64,000 bases of DNA from Lentisphaerae bacterium WC36 (GTDB taxonomy: Bacteria > Verrucomicrobiota > Lentisphaeria > Victivallales > SZUA-371), in NCBI GenBank assembly GCA_020683205.1, contig CP085689.1, forward strand, positions 620,001 through 684,000, given 5' to 3'. Shown piece after piece: positions 20,799-30,417 of the stretch; the stretch's first letter is position 1; each line of letters opens with the position of its first letter. Below the pieces are notes generated by a model, which was not told the origin of the DNA, searched no databases, and was given only the letters and a program-made list of their open reading frames with translations. Position numbers and translations under genes: made by a program.

Positions 20799-21622
20799 TC
20801 TGTACTGTCTCCTTTGCAGTCATTATGGTGCATTGGGTTTATACACTTGTCATGACGAATAAAATTAATATCATAATTATAAAATTTCTGAATAAAATTG
20901 CCATCTAAACTTTGGGTTGGATGTATATGCACCTCTTTATTTACACAAATTACCTTATTAACAGAATTTGAGGCAATTGCCAAATCATGAGAAACTACTA
21001 CCACTGTCAAATTTTTAGATAATTCTGGTAATAGCTCTGCAACAAAATAGTTTTCAAATCCGGCGTCAACACTTGCTGTAGGTTCATCGAGTAACAATAT
21101 TTTTGGACGGCACGCTAATGCTCTAGCAATTAATACTCTTTGTTTTTGACCACCTGATAAATTCATAAAACTGTGATGGCGAAAATCAATTAATCCAACA
21201 GTTTCAAGAGCATTTAGTGCTATCGATACACTTTCTTTATTGTGTCTTCCAAACCAGGTCAAATCTAAACACCCCATTTTTACAACATCAATCACACTGA
21301 TAGGAAAAAGTGGATCGAAATTGGCATATTGAGGAGTGAAACCGATGTCTCGGCGCATTTTTGTAACGTTTTCACCATTGATTTTAATGTGCCCGCATTT
21401 CGGTGTTAATAATCCTAAAATTAGCTTTAATAGTGTGCTTTTACCTCCACCGTTTGGTCCCACAATATAAACCCTTTCCAAATTATCAATTGAAAAAGAT
21501 GCATTGCTAATGATTTCACGTGAGTTGTCATAGGAAAATGACACATTGTGCAATTCGATAGCTTTTTTTGGTTTAGAGTTATTTTTGAGTTTTTTTTTCA
21601 TTAATTTCTTCTTTGTTTTCAA
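20792..21622 (-). CDS. znuC: Zinc/manganese ABC transporter ATP-binding protein (ZnuC family)
   Basis: 276 residues. Walker A GPNGGGKSTLLK, Q-loop TPQYANFDPLFP, signature LSGGQKQRVLIARAL, Walker B ILLLDEPTASVD and the switch histidine in VVSHD are all present. It powers the importer with the adjacent permease. The start overlaps the binding-protein gene by 44 bases; an internal ATG at residue 8 would shorten the overlap. The C-terminal 20 residues (HDKC.NPMHHNDCKGDSTEC) contain three Cys and three His, reminiscent of a metal-binding tail; this is not part of the core ABC domain. Confidence 0.92.
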   Translation of the reverse strand: MKTKKKLMKKKLKNNSKPKKAIELHNVSFSYDNSREIISNASFSIDNLERVYIVGPNGGGKSTLLKLILGLLTPKCGHIKINGENVTKMRRDIGFTPQYANFDPLFPISVIDVVKMGCLDLTWFGRHNKESVSIALNALETVGLIDFRHHSFMNLSGGQKQRVLIARALACRPKILLLDEPTASVDAGFENYFVAELLPELSKNLTVVVVSHDLAIASNSVNKVICVNKEVHIHPTQSLDGNFIQKFYNYDINFIRHDKCINPMHHNDCKGDSTEC

Positions 21623-22514
21623 AATTTTTATAAAAAGATTCGCCTAAATATTTTAGATTAGCCAATAGGTCTTTTTTTAATGGATTTAGGGTGATTATTT
21701 CACAATTTGTCGCTTTGCTAATTGCTTGAGCATTGCGTTTGCTAAATTGTGGTTGGGTGTAAATAATATGCAAATTAGTTTCATTTATTAGTTTTTTAAC
21801 TTCTATTAGTGCACTTGGTGTAATGTGATTGGTAGCATCTTCGATTGAAATTTGGTCAATGCCATATTCATGTAAAAAATAACCATATGCACTGTGTACA
21901 ACGATAATTTTTTTACCTTGATGATTTTTTAACATTTGACGATTTATTTTGTCAATTTTATCAATTTCAGTTATGAAAGTAGTTAGATTGATTTGAAAAA
22001 TTTTTTCATTTTCTGGCATTATTGTAGTCAATTTTTTTGCGATATTTTTTGCCATAATTTTAATGTTTTGAGGCGATAGCCAAATATGAATATCATTAAT
22101 AATTTTATTGTGATTATGATTGTCATGATGGCTAGCTTGACACGATGATCCTTGAAGTAATTGGACATCTTTAGTGACAGCAAAACATTTTTCTGGGGTT
22201 TTATTAAAAACTTTTTTAACAATGATTTCCTCAAGTGGTAGATCAATCGTAAAATAACATGTTGCTTTGTTTAAGGTTAATAAGTCATTAAAAGTTGGTT
22301 CAAAATCATGAAGAGAATGGGTTTCTTTAATTATTGATTTATAGGAAAACTTATTACCACCAATTTTTTGCGCAATATATTCAATTGGCGCTATAGTTGA
22401 GGCAATTAATTTTTTATCGTTATTTGTACTGGGTTGTTCTGAACAAGAAATTAATAGAAAGAAGAAGACGGGAAAGAGTTGTAATATTATATGTTTTAGC
22501 TCTTTTTTCATCAT
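21579..22514 (-). CDS. znuA: Zinc-binding lipoprotein of ABC transporter (ZnuA family)
   Basis: 311 residues. The lipoprotein signal ends in LLISC (Cys about residue 24). The cluster A-I solute-binding fold is recognisable: STIAPIEYIAQKIGG, ETHSLHDFEP, the His-rich loop SHHDNHNHNK, DIHIWLSPQNIK, VVHSAYGYFLHEYG, and IYTQPQFS. His in HDFEP and DIHIWLSP and in VVHSAYG are the usual metal ligands. The His-rich loop indicates zinc. It is first in the unit; TTAGGAG precedes the two adjacent ATG codons. I could not see a convincing Zur operator upstream. Confidence 0.9.
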   Translation of the reverse strand: MMKKELKHIILQLFPVFFFLLISCSEQPSTNNDKKLIASTIAPIEYIAQKIGGNKFSYKSIIKETHSLHDFEPTFNDLLTLNKATCYFTIDLPLEEIIVKKVFNKTPEKCFAVTKDVQLLQGSSCQASHHDNHNHNKIINDIHIWLSPQNIKIMAKNIAKKLTTIMPENEKIFQINLTTFITEIDKIDKINRQMLKNHQGKKIIVVHSAYGYFLHEYGIDQISIEDATNHITPSALIEVKKLINETNLHIIYTQPQFSKRNAQAISKATNCEIITLNPLKKDLLANLKYLGESFYKNFENKEEINEKKTQK

Positions 22515-22908
22515 TTAGCTCCTAAGCAAAGTTTGGAAAATTCATAATATATAATAATATTTTAAATTATTTTAATCTACTTATTAGATGATAAAAAGTC
22601 AAGAATAAAAAAACAATTGCAAAAATAGGCTAAAACATTACTTTGATTAGCAAAATTATGCATATGAGTCCGTCTTATTTATTTAAAAGAAATAAGAAGT
22701 TAACAAATAAACTAAAAAAAGTTGTAATTTGCTAGTTAATAGGTTATAGTAAAAACTTTGAAAGAATTTAGCAATTTTTTTATAATAAGTTGTTATTTTT
22801 TATTGATATAGTTGTTTGTAGCGGTTTGAGCTATTATTGTTAAATTTAGCAAAAACAGTTATTTAAGATATTTGAATAGGTAAATTAATAATTAACATTG
22901 AGGTTCCA
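22515..22908. other. Intergenic region between divergent znuA and SDR genes
   Basis: 394 AT-rich bases carrying both promoters. A short hairpin TCTTATTT...AAATAAGA is at about 22672-22696. A 31-codon plus-strand stretch (22640-22735) reads TLISKIMHMSPSYLFKRNKK, similar to the recognition helix region of AraC-type regulators (xHMSPSYLxxxFKK), then stops; it may be the last trace of a regulator gene. Confidence 0.35.
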
Positions 22909-24060
22909 ATGGGAACAATTTTTTTAACAGGTATAACAGGACTAGTCGGCAGTGCATTTGTAACAACGTTGTTGCAGGAATATGATCGTAAAATTATCGC
23001 TTTGGTACGTGGAAATGCCCAGCAATCTGCTCAAGAAAGAGTTGAAACTATTATTAAAGAACAATGTGAATTTGATGGAGTTTCAGGTGTAGAAGAGCAA
23101 GTGTTAAAGAATGTAATAGTTATTGATGGAGATGTTGCTGATCTTGATGTTGATAAATTAATTGCAGAAAATGACTTAAGTGAAGTTGATACTGTCTTCC
23201 ATTGTGCGGCTGATGTAAACTTAGGGAAAGATCCAAAAGGTCAAACTTATCATACTAATCACCAAGGTACTATGAACATGGTAGAGCTTGGTAAAAAATT
23301 AGATGTCAAGGAATTTCACTATGTAAGTACTGCATACACTGCTGGGAAAACAGAAGGTGTTGCTTATGAAAAAGAACAAACAATTACTGAATTCAATAAT
23401 GCTTATGAAAAGAGTAAGTGTGAAGGCGAGAAATTAGTTCGCAATTGTGGTATTCCTTTTACAATTTATCGTCCATCTATTATTGTTGGTCGTCGTTCTG
23501 ATGGAAAAATTCGTAAGCCGTTGGCATTCTATAGAATTCTAGAATTCTTCGCAAAAATGAAGAAGCACCAAAGTGGAAAAAATAATGTAGATCCATGTGG
23601 TTGGTTAGAAATGCCGTTCCGTTTTGAAACGTATCCTTCAGAAAATATCTATTTTGTGCCAATTGACTATGTGCAAGATTGTATTTATAAATTATTTCCT
23701 AAGAAAGTTGAAAATAAAACTTATCATTTAACTGGTAATAGCCCCGTTTCAATTTATGATATTGTAGCATTGGTTAGTGAAACTTTACGCATCAGGGGTG
23801 TTGATGTTTTAGAAAAAATTGAAAATCCAACTGCTGAAGAAAAATTGATGGGAAGAATGGTTGGTGATTTATTACCATACTTCTCAAGTAAAATTATTTT
23901 TGACCAAACTAATATTGTCGAAGCTTTAGGCGAAGATATTATTGCTTGGGATTTTGATAGAAAAAATTTAGATGATATGATGACAAGTTTCTTTGTTGAC
24001 TTTTTCCCAAATGTTGAGTGGTTGCAGAAGCTTCATGCATCAAGAAAATTGGAGTCATAA
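22909..24060 (+). CDS. NAD(P)-dependent extended SDR, thioester-reductase/male-sterility-like
   Basis: 383 residues. The nucleotide-binding motif TGITGLVGSAF is at residues 7-17, ALVRGN with Arg after the second strand suggests NADP, HCAADVNLG and the catalytic Y166-x-x-x-K170 (YEKSK) are present, and IYRPSIIVGRR matches the NAD_binding_4 (fatty acyl-CoA reductase/thioester reductase) group. It probably reduces or epimerises an acyl or sugar substrate; the closest domain relatives reduce acyl thioesters to aldehydes or alcohols. GAGG lies before the ATG. It is monocistronic, with a terminator-like hairpin after it. Substrate unknown. Confidence 0.75.
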   Translation: MGTIFLTGITGLVGSAFVTTLLQEYDRKIIALVRGNAQQSAQERVETIIKEQCEFDGVSGVEEQVLKNVIVIDGDVADLDVDKLIAENDLSEVDTVFHCAADVNLGKDPKGQTYHTNHQGTMNMVELGKKLDVKEFHYVSTAYTAGKTEGVAYEKEQTITEFNNAYEKSKCEGEKLVRNCGIPFTIYRPSIIVGRRSDGKIRKPLAFYRILEFFAKMKKHQSGKNNVDPCGWLEMPFRFETYPSENIYFVPIDYVQDCIYKLFPKKVENKTYHLTGNSPVSIYDIVALVSETLRIRGVDVLEKIENPTAEEKLMGRMVGDLLPYFSSKIIFDQTNIVEALGEDIIAWDFDRKNLDDMMTSFFVDFFPNVEWLQKLHASRKLES

Positions 24061-24089
24061 AATTTTAGTCAAAATTTAAGATGTTTTTT

Positions 24090-24134
24090 AAAGTAGCTGT
24101 TGGTAATATTTCATTATCAAATAGCTACTTTTGT
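24090..24134 (+). terminator. Probable terminator after the SDR gene
   Basis: AAAGTAGCT (24090-24098) pairs with AGCTACTTT (24123-24131), with two further A-T pairs beyond a mismatch on the loop side, followed by TTGTT. Moderate strength. Confidence 0.55.
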
Positions 24135-24184
24135 TATAATAAGTATTGTTGAAGAAATCACACTTAATATTTATAAAGTAAAGA

Positions 24185-25003
24185 ATGAAAATTATGAAGT
24201 ATTTTGATATTCATTGTCATTGTTACCCTGATAAAGTTGCTGCTATTGCTGTTGAAAATTCACAAAAAAAAGCTGATGTTAAAGTTTATAGTGATGCGAC
24301 GGTAAAAGGATTGCAAAAAAGTGCCCGAGCGGCCAATATTTCAGGCTGTTTGAATTTGCCAGTGGTAATGAATGTCGATTCTACTATTGCAGTTAATGAA
24401 TGGGCTGCAAAAATTAATAATGACGTTGAAAACTTTCCTGAAATATATTCGCTAGGTTCGGTGCATCCTAATACAAAAAATATTAAAGATGTTTTAAAAT
24501 GGATAAGAAATGATTTGGGACTTAAGGGGATAAAGCTTCATCCAGAATATCAAAAATTTAAATTTGAAGATCTAAATTTGAGAGCGATTTGGGAAGGTTG
24601 TATTGAAAATAATTTGTTTATTTTAACTCATACTGGGAGGGATATTTCATTTCCAGAAGTACCAAACAGTAATCCTAGGAGTTTGTTGCAATTTCATGAG
24701 CGTTATCCAGAGTTAACTCTGGTTTTAGGACATTTTGGATCATGGAATTTGTGGGATGATATTGATTTATTGATAGGTCAAAATCTTTATCTTGATACGG
24801 CATTTATTTTGCCATTTTTGAGTAAAGAACGAATTGTTGAAGTAATTCGTAAGCATGGTGCAGATAAAATTATTTTTGGAACAGATACGCCATGGGGGAA
24901 TCAAAAAAAAGATTTAGAAGAGTTTGATGAATTGCCTTTAACCGATGCAGAGAAAAAGTTAATTTTTTATGAAAATGCTAAAAAATTGTTAGATTTAAAA
25001 TGA
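24185..25003 (+). CDS. Amidohydrolase-2 family metal-dependent hydrolase
   Basis: 272 residues of TIM-barrel fold. Metal and catalytic motifs in order: YFDIHCHCYP (H-x-H), LGLKGIKLHPEYQ, FILTHTGRD, LVLGHFGSWN and IIFGTDTPWGN (catalytic Asp). This is the PF04909 group, which includes decarboxylases and hydrolases; no member-specific motif tells the substrate. Its stop overlaps the start of hflX by four bases (ATGA), so both are translated from one message. An ATG four codons in is an alternative start. Confidence 0.85.
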   Translation: MKIMKYFDIHCHCYPDKVAAIAVENSQKKADVKVYSDATVKGLQKSARAANISGCLNLPVVMNVDSTIAVNEWAAKINNDVENFPEIYSLGSVHPNTKNIKDVLKWIRNDLGLKGIKLHPEYQKFKFEDLNLRAIWEGCIENNLFILTHTGRDISFPEVPNSNPRSLLQFHERYPELTLVLGHFGSWNLWDDIDLLIGQNLYLDTAFILPFLSKERIVEVIRKHGADKIIFGTDTPWGNQKKDLEEFDELPLTDAEKKLIFYENAKKLLDLK

Positions 25004-26286
25004 TAGATACAGAAAAAGATAATCGTAAGTTAGTTGAAAGAGCGATAATTATTGGTTTGCAAAATGCTGATGAGGAATTGTTTCAAGCGCGTGAACACCT
25101 TAATGAGCTTAAAGAATTGGTGAAGAATTTAGATATTCCAGTGATTGAAGAAACAATTGTTAGAATAAAAGACCCTAAACCAAAATTTTATATTGGAACA
25201 GGTAAAGCTGAAGAAATTTTAGAGTTAGCTAAAGAGTTAAAAGCAGACTGTTTGATTTTTGATGGTGAATTAAGTGCAAGTCAACAGAGAAACTGGGAAA
25301 AGTTTACTAAAATTTGTGTAATAGATCGTCAAGAAGTTATTTTAGATATTTTTGCGAATAGAGCAATTACTCGTGAAGCTGTTTTACAGGTTCGGTTGGC
25401 AAGAATGCAATATAGTCTGCCACGTTTAACTAGAGCATGGACTCACCTTTCACGCCAGCGTGGAGGAAATAAAGGAACACGTGGAGAAGGGGAAAAGCAG
25501 ATTGAGGCTGACCGTCGTATGGTTCAGAATCAAATTACGTCATTGCGCCGTGAATTAGAACAGGTTAAAAGACACCGTGAAACTCAAAGAAAAAGTCGTG
25601 AACGTCGTGAAATTCCACTAGTTGCTATCGTCGGTTATACAAATGCAGGGAAGTCTTCACTTTTACATAAAATAACTGGAGCTGATATTTTAGTTGAAGA
25701 TAAATTATTTGCAACTTTAGACCCGACGACTAAGAAAGTTCAATTGCCTGGAGGGCAACAAATATTAATGTCTGACACGGTGGGTTTTGTGCGAAAGTTA
25801 CCACACTCCTTGGTTGAGGCGTTTAAGTCAACTCTTGAAGAGGCAGCTCTGGCTGATTCTCTGTTGCTGGTACTTGATATTAGTAATAATCAGTTTGATC
25901 AACATTGGGAAACTACGATGGAAGTGCTTAAAGAATTAGGTGCCGAAGAAAAAAATATTAGAATTGTCTTCAATAAAATTGATCTTCAACATGACCCAGT
26001 AGTTTATGCAAAGGTTGCGAATTTATTTCCAAATCATTTAAGAATTTCAACTCATACGGGTGAGGGTATAAATGAACTTTTAGAGGTGCTAGCAGTTGAT
26101 TTATCGTATTGTCGTCAGAGTATTAAATTGCAAGTTCCACCAGAACGTTATGATATTGTAGCCTTGGCTCATCAGTTTGGCGAAATAATAGATAGTGATT
26201 ATGATGATGCAGGAAATAACATGATGGTAGTAAATATTGATAATAAAAATCTTAAAAAGTTTGCACAATTTATAGTAAAAAGTTAG
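25000..26286 (+). CDS. hflX: Ribosome-associated GTPase HflX
   Basis: 428 residues. The HflX N-terminal domain (YIGTGKAEEILELAKELKAD, LIFDGELSASQQRNWEK, VIDRQEVILDIFANRA, the RQRGGNKGTRGEGEKQIE linker) is followed by the G domain: P-loop GYTNAGKSS (about 212-220), FATLDPTT switch, SDTVGFVRKLPHSLVEAFKSTLEEA, and NKID. HflX binds the ribosomal E site and rescues stalled ribosomes under stress. Translationally coupled to the amidohydrolase gene; this pairing has no obvious functional logic. Confidence 0.96.
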   Translation: MIDTEKDNRKLVERAIIIGLQNADEELFQAREHLNELKELVKNLDIPVIEETIVRIKDPKPKFYIGTGKAEEILELAKELKADCLIFDGELSASQQRNWEKFTKICVIDRQEVILDIFANRAITREAVLQVRLARMQYSLPRLTRAWTHLSRQRGGNKGTRGEGEKQIEADRRMVQNQITSLRRELEQVKRHRETQRKSRERREIPLVAIVGYTNAGKSSLLHKITGADILVEDKLFATLDPTTKKVQLPGGQQILMSDTVGFVRKLPHSLVEAFKSTLEEAALADSLLLVLDISNNQFDQHWETTMEVLKELGAEEKNIRIVFNKIDLQHDPVVYAKVANLFPNHLRISTHTGEGINELLEVLAVDLSYCRQSIKLQVPPERYDIVALAHQFGEIIDSDYDDAGNNMMVVNIDNKNLKKFAQFIVKS

Positions 26287-26484
26287 AAGTTGGTGTATAT
26301 TAGGTAGTTTGAAGTGATTGAGTAAGTTTGATGCTGAAAATTTTTTAAAAAATAACGCTACACGGTTAATAGAAAATAGGTGTTGTGACTGTTTTATAAA
26401 AAGTTTACGAAAATTTTAAATTATGTGATATTTAGTTTTTTTGTATCGAATGTTTAAAAGTATAGGAACAAGGAGTTTAGAGTA

Positions 26485-28413
26485 ATGAAAATTATGAGAA
26501 AGAATCGCATTGTTTTATTTACTGCGGCTGGGGTTGCATTACTGGCAACAACTTTGAAAGCTGATTTTTTAAGTGAATACGCTGATGCGTATAAAGTTTT
26601 TGAAGAAGCAGAATATTCAATGAAAGAAAAGAAGTTTGATTCTGCAACATTAACATTTATTGAAGCGAAAAGTAAATTTAGCGCTTTATGCCGTCGTTAC
26701 CCAAAAAAAGATTTAGCTAAAGCTAAAAAATACATCAAATCTTGCGATGCGTTAATTGAAAAAATTAAAGCTGAAATTAAAAAACTTGAAGAAGAGAAGA
26801 AAAAAGCAGATGCTCAAACAGTTAGTGAAAATGCTAAAACTGTTGGTAATCAAGAAGTAAGTTTTTTGAAAGAAAGTTTACTAAAAGTGATGCTTGAAAA
26901 TAAAGAGTTGAATGCAAAACTTAAAAAAAGTCAATCTGAATTAAAAAAGGCACTTCATGCTCCTAAAAAGAATAATGGAGTTAAGTTCGCTGAATTAATG
27001 CGTACAAATGGTGAATTAGAAAGCCGTAACGCTGCACTAGCTGAACAAATTGTTAAGCTAAAAGAAGTTATCAAAAAAAGAGAAAATAAATCTGATTTTA
27101 AAAAATTAATAGATAAGCAAGCTGAAGTAAATCGTTTAAATGATGAATTACAAACACTTCAGGAGCAAAATTCTTTGCTTAAAGATGCTACTCAAAAAAA
27201 TAGTATTAATAAAAATTCCCTTGAGTTTGAGTTGACTAAGCTTAAGAGAATGATGACTAAAAAGGATAACGAGTTAGCATTATTAAAAAAACGTTTAGAC
27301 AAAGGTAGCGGCTCAATTACAAAATTGGAAGATTTAGAAACTTTAGCTGAGGAAAATTTCAAACTAAAAGCAAAAGTTAATAACCTAAAAAATCAAGTTA
27401 CTGCTCAAGCAAAAGTTATTGAAAAGAATAAAAATTCAATTAAAAGTTCTCAGAATGAAGCAGTTTTAATGAATGAAAATAAAAAATTAAAACAAAAAAT
27501 TGCTGAATTAGCAAGAGATTTTAAAAAAGTTATCATTGAAAAATCAGATTTCAAAACAACTGCAGAATTTGAACACAAAAAAGTTAAAGCATTAGAGAAA
27601 AGACTTAAAGAAGCTACTCAAAAGTTAACTGCAGAATTAGAGAAGAAAAAGCCTGTAAGTAATACGGTGTTAGAGCAAGCAAAAAAAGATGTTGAATACA
27701 ATAAAAAAGTTTACGCAAAACTATATAAAGATAATGAGGCTTTGAAAAAACAATTAGCAGAGTATGCTAAATTGAAAAACAAAATTTCAGCATTAACTGC
27801 TGAAAAAATTTCAGTAAGTAAAAAGTTGCTAGAAAGCTCACAAGCAAATAATAATTTGAAATCTGATCTTAAAAAATTACAGTTAGAAGCAGGTAAAGTT
27901 AAAAATCTTGAAGATGCAATTAAGAAAATTAAGGCCTTGAGCGACTCAAAAAGTAAAAATTACTCTAGAGCAATTGAAATGATAAAAAAGCTAAAAGAGG
28001 AAAACGAAGTTTTAAATCAACAATTAAAGAAAAGTAAAGAAGCGAATAAAGCTTTAATAGTAACAAAAAAATCTGAGGTTGCTTCGGTAAAGGATGAATC
28101 AAAAAATGAAACAAAAAAATCTGATTCAGCAAAAGGTGAAAATGTTACGGGTAACAAAAATATTTTAATTATTAACAAAGGTTTACAACGCGCGGTAAAA
28201 AATGGCAATAAAGAGGCAATTTTTTGGCACTGTGCTGAATTGTTAAAATTAAAAAATGATGTTGAAAATAAATATTTGGTAGTAGATACAATCAATAATA
28301 ATAAATTAGAAAATCAAATTCCGAATAATTTGGTTGCTTTGCTTAAGCATAGTTCAAATGGAGTTGTTTACGAGGATATTAATGAATTTCTAAAAAATTA
28401 TCAAAAAAAATAG
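26485..28413 (+). CDS. Exported coiled-coil protein
   Basis: 642 residues. A signal peptide (IVLFTAAGVALLATTLKA, cleavage near residue 26) precedes a short helical region (EAEYSMKEKKFDSATLTFIE, TPR-like) and then about 450 residues of Lys/Glu-rich heptad-type coiled coil. A separate C-terminal domain of ~85 residues follows (GLQRAVKNGNKEAIFWHCAE...NNLVALLKHSSNG), linked by a low-complexity Lys/Glu/Ser stretch. AAGGAG lies nine bases before the ATG. It may be a periplasmic structural or envelope-spanning protein. I do not recognise the family; repeated Lys/Glu makes sequence-based matching unreliable. Confidence 0.7.
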   Translation: MKIMRKNRIVLFTAAGVALLATTLKADFLSEYADAYKVFEEAEYSMKEKKFDSATLTFIEAKSKFSALCRRYPKKDLAKAKKYIKSCDALIEKIKAEIKKLEEEKKKADAQTVSENAKTVGNQEVSFLKESLLKVMLENKELNAKLKKSQSELKKALHAPKKNNGVKFAELMRTNGELESRNAALAEQIVKLKEVIKKRENKSDFKKLIDKQAEVNRLNDELQTLQEQNSLLKDATQKNSINKNSLEFELTKLKRMMTKKDNELALLKKRLDKGSGSITKLEDLETLAEENFKLKAKVNNLKNQVTAQAKVIEKNKNSIKSSQNEAVLMNENKKLKQKIAELARDFKKVIIEKSDFKTTAEFEHKKVKALEKRLKEATQKLTAELEKKKPVSNTVLEQAKKDVEYNKKVYAKLYKDNEALKKQLAEYAKLKNKISALTAEKISVSKKLLESSQANNNLKSDLKKLQLEAGKVKNLEDAIKKIKALSDSKSKNYSRAIEMIKKLKEENEVLNQQLKKSKEANKALIVTKKSEVASVKDESKNETKKSDSAKGENVTGNKNILIINKGLQRAVKNGNKEAIFWHCAELLKLKNDVENKYLVVDTINNNKLENQIPNNLVALLKHSSNGVVYEDINEFLKNYQKK

Positions 28414-28423
28414 TTAATTATTG

Positions 28424-30250
28424 ATGAAGTTTACCAATAAACAGTTTAGTAAATTATTAGCTTTGGTCATGGTGATATGCACGATGACGAGAGCTTTTTT
28501 TTTAGTTGAATGGTTAAAAAGTCCACTAAGAGGATTTAATGAATTTGCTAGTCTTGATATGGCTAATTTGCTAAATTGGGGGGTAGATTTTTTTGAAAAA
28601 CCGTTTGAATTTAGTCCATTTTTTTTGTTGATTTATACTTTAAGTAAGTTTTTTGATTCGGCAAATTTGTTAATTGTTTATGTTGTTTTTCAGTTAATTT
28701 TTTCTGTTTTAATCGTTTATTTTGTTGCACAAATTGCTAAAAAGATTACAGGAAATTATTTTATAGCGTTGTTGAGTGCTGTTCTTGTTGCATTCTATAG
28801 CCCACTTTTACTATACTGTGGAGTTTTTTTGCGTGAGGTTATGTATGTTCTTTTGGGAACTATGTCTCTTTATTTTTTAATTTATTATCGAAATAATAAA
28901 AAAGCAATAATTTATTTTTCAATTTTTATAGGATTATTTTATGGGGTGAGAGTTGCTGCGATAACGTGGGTGATTTCTGCTTTTATATGGTTAATAGTTC
29001 GAGAGCTTATAACAGCTAATCATACTGGAAAATTAAATAATTTTTCAAATTGCTTTAGCACTATATTTAATAACAAATTTTTAAAACGTCTTGTACTATG
29101 TTGTGTTACTATTGCAGTGGGGATTTTAATTTTTAATACTGTAAAAAATAGAAAGTTACTAACAAATTTTGATAATTATCCTTATTATTATAATGTGGGT
29201 TCACAGGAACAAATTAATTCTTTAGATGTTGTCAATTCCAATGGAAATCAATATAAAGAAAAGAATAAAACATCTTCTTTTAAAGCATATTTTGTAAAAA
29301 CTAAACAGCTATTTACTGCATATTTACTGCCTAATAACATTAACTATTATTTTTGGCGTGGTAGGCTTGGTATTTTGAAAATTATGCTTGGAGTTGTAGT
29401 CTTTTATTCTCTAGCCGTTACGAGTATTATTTTTAATTTTAAAAGATTTTGTTTAAAGAAAGAAGCCGTGTTAGGTTATTTTTGTGTTTCATTTGCTCTG
29501 CCATTAATTGTTTTTGTTCCCTTGGGACGTTATTCATTAATTTTTATAGCTCCATTTGCAATTTATAGCGCAATTTTTTTGCATCAATTAGTGTTTTTAT
29601 TTGTCAAAAAACAATATTTGAGGTTCTTGATTGCGATTATTTTATTAGCTACTATAACTTCAATTTATTACAAAATTTTAAACCAAAAAGGTAACTTGGA
29701 GCGTAGTAGTGATTATGTTGGGCTCATTGCGATTTATGAAAAGAACAGGCAAAAAGATTCAGAAGCTTTGATAAAAACTTATCAAAAAGCACATCAAATT
29801 TTTCCTAATAATTCTTACTTTGTTTATCATTATGCGCAAAATTTATTGAAGAATAACCAAGTTAACGATGCAAAAAAAATATTAATAACTTTTAATAACA
29901 ACCCGCAAGGACAGAAAAAATTTGATTCAATTTTACTTTTGTCAGCTATTTTGATGACCCAAGAACAGTATAATGAAGCTTTAATGCAACTAGAAAAATT
30001 TGATGCAAAACAAGCTTATGAAAGACAAAAAAATGATAATAATGTAAATTTACAATATGCGCTGTATTGTGATCTTTATGGAGATGCAATAATGCGTCAT
30101 AAAAGTCGTTTATCAGATACAAAACGAAAGCAAATTGCAGTGCTTTTTTATAAAAATGCGTTAAGATTATTAGATAAACAAGTGACTTCTCATCAAAAAT
30201 TAATTAAAATTATTGAGCTTAAAATGGAAAAAATTAATAAAAATAAATAG
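28424..30250 (+). CDS. Polytopic membrane protein, GT39/ArnT-like, with C-terminal TPR
   Basis: About 608 residues from the ATG (a TTG one codon earlier is also in frame). Roughly eleven transmembrane helices occupy residues 10-430; the N-terminal part with SLDMANLLNWGVDFFEKPFE, SPFFLLIYTLSKFF and SPLLLYCGVFLREVMYVLLG resembles dolichyl-phosphate-mannose/ArnT-type glycosyltransferases (GT-C fold) in topology. The last ~170 residues contain TPR-like helices (AHQIFPNNSYFVYHYAQNLL). Likely transfers a sugar from a lipid carrier to an envelope component. It follows the coiled-coil gene by ten bases, so both may form one unit. GT assignment is inference from topology. Confidence 0.6.
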   Translation: MKFTNKQFSKLLALVMVICTMTRAFFLVEWLKSPLRGFNEFASLDMANLLNWGVDFFEKPFEFSPFFLLIYTLSKFFDSANLLIVYVVFQLIFSVLIVYFVAQIAKKITGNYFIALLSAVLVAFYSPLLLYCGVFLREVMYVLLGTMSLYFLIYYRNNKKAIIYFSIFIGLFYGVRVAAITWVISAFIWLIVRELITANHTGKLNNFSNCFSTIFNNKFLKRLVLCCVTIAVGILIFNTVKNRKLLTNFDNYPYYYNVGSQEQINSLDVVNSNGNQYKEKNKTSSFKAYFVKTKQLFTAYLLPNNINYYFWRGRLGILKIMLGVVVFYSLAVTSIIFNFKRFCLKKEAVLGYFCVSFALPLIVFVPLGRYSLIFIAPFAIYSAIFLHQLVFLFVKKQYLRFLIAIILLATITSIYYKILNQKGNLERSSDYVGLIAIYEKNRQKDSEALIKTYQKAHQIFPNNSYFVYHYAQNLLKNNQVNDAKKILITFNNNPQGQKKFDSILLLSAILMTQEQYNEALMQLEKFDAKQAYERQKNDNNVNLQYALYCDLYGDAIMRHKSRLSDTKRKQIAVLFYKNALRLLDKQVTSHQKLIKIIELKMEKINKNK

Positions 30251-30324
30251 AAATAACTTGATTTTTTGTTATTTGAGTGTTTACTTAAAAATAGAGAATA
30301 AAAACTAAGGATAAATATTATAAA

Positions 30325-30417
30325 ATGAATAACAATTATGCACAAAATACTTTTTTTGGTTGGTGGCTTTGGATTGATAATCCACAGTCAGTATTTTGTT
30401 GTGCATACCTAAAATAA
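30325..30417 (+). CDS. trpL: trp leader peptide
   Basis: A 30-codon frame begins MNNNYAQNTFFGWWLWIDN, with three Trp codons in four positions (30361-30372), and ends CCAYLK at a TAA (30415-30417). AAGG at 30307-30310 is somewhat distant from the ATG. The codon cluster, the position 127 bases before trpE and the overlapping alternative hairpins identify it as the sensor of the trp attenuator: ribosome stalling at the Trp codons reports charged tRNA-Trp. Strand 2 of the attenuator lies inside the coding sequence after the Trp codons. Confidence 0.9.
   Translation: MNNNYAQNTFFGWWLWIDNPQSVFCCAYLK

Noticed and set aside
22515-22620. Zur operator upstream of znuA
   Set aside because: The sequence is AT-rich but I found no palindrome resembling known Zur boxes.
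26287-26484. Possible regulatory RNA between hflX and the coiled-coil gene
   Set aside because: No stable hairpin, conserved element or promoter pair was recognisable in the 198 bases.
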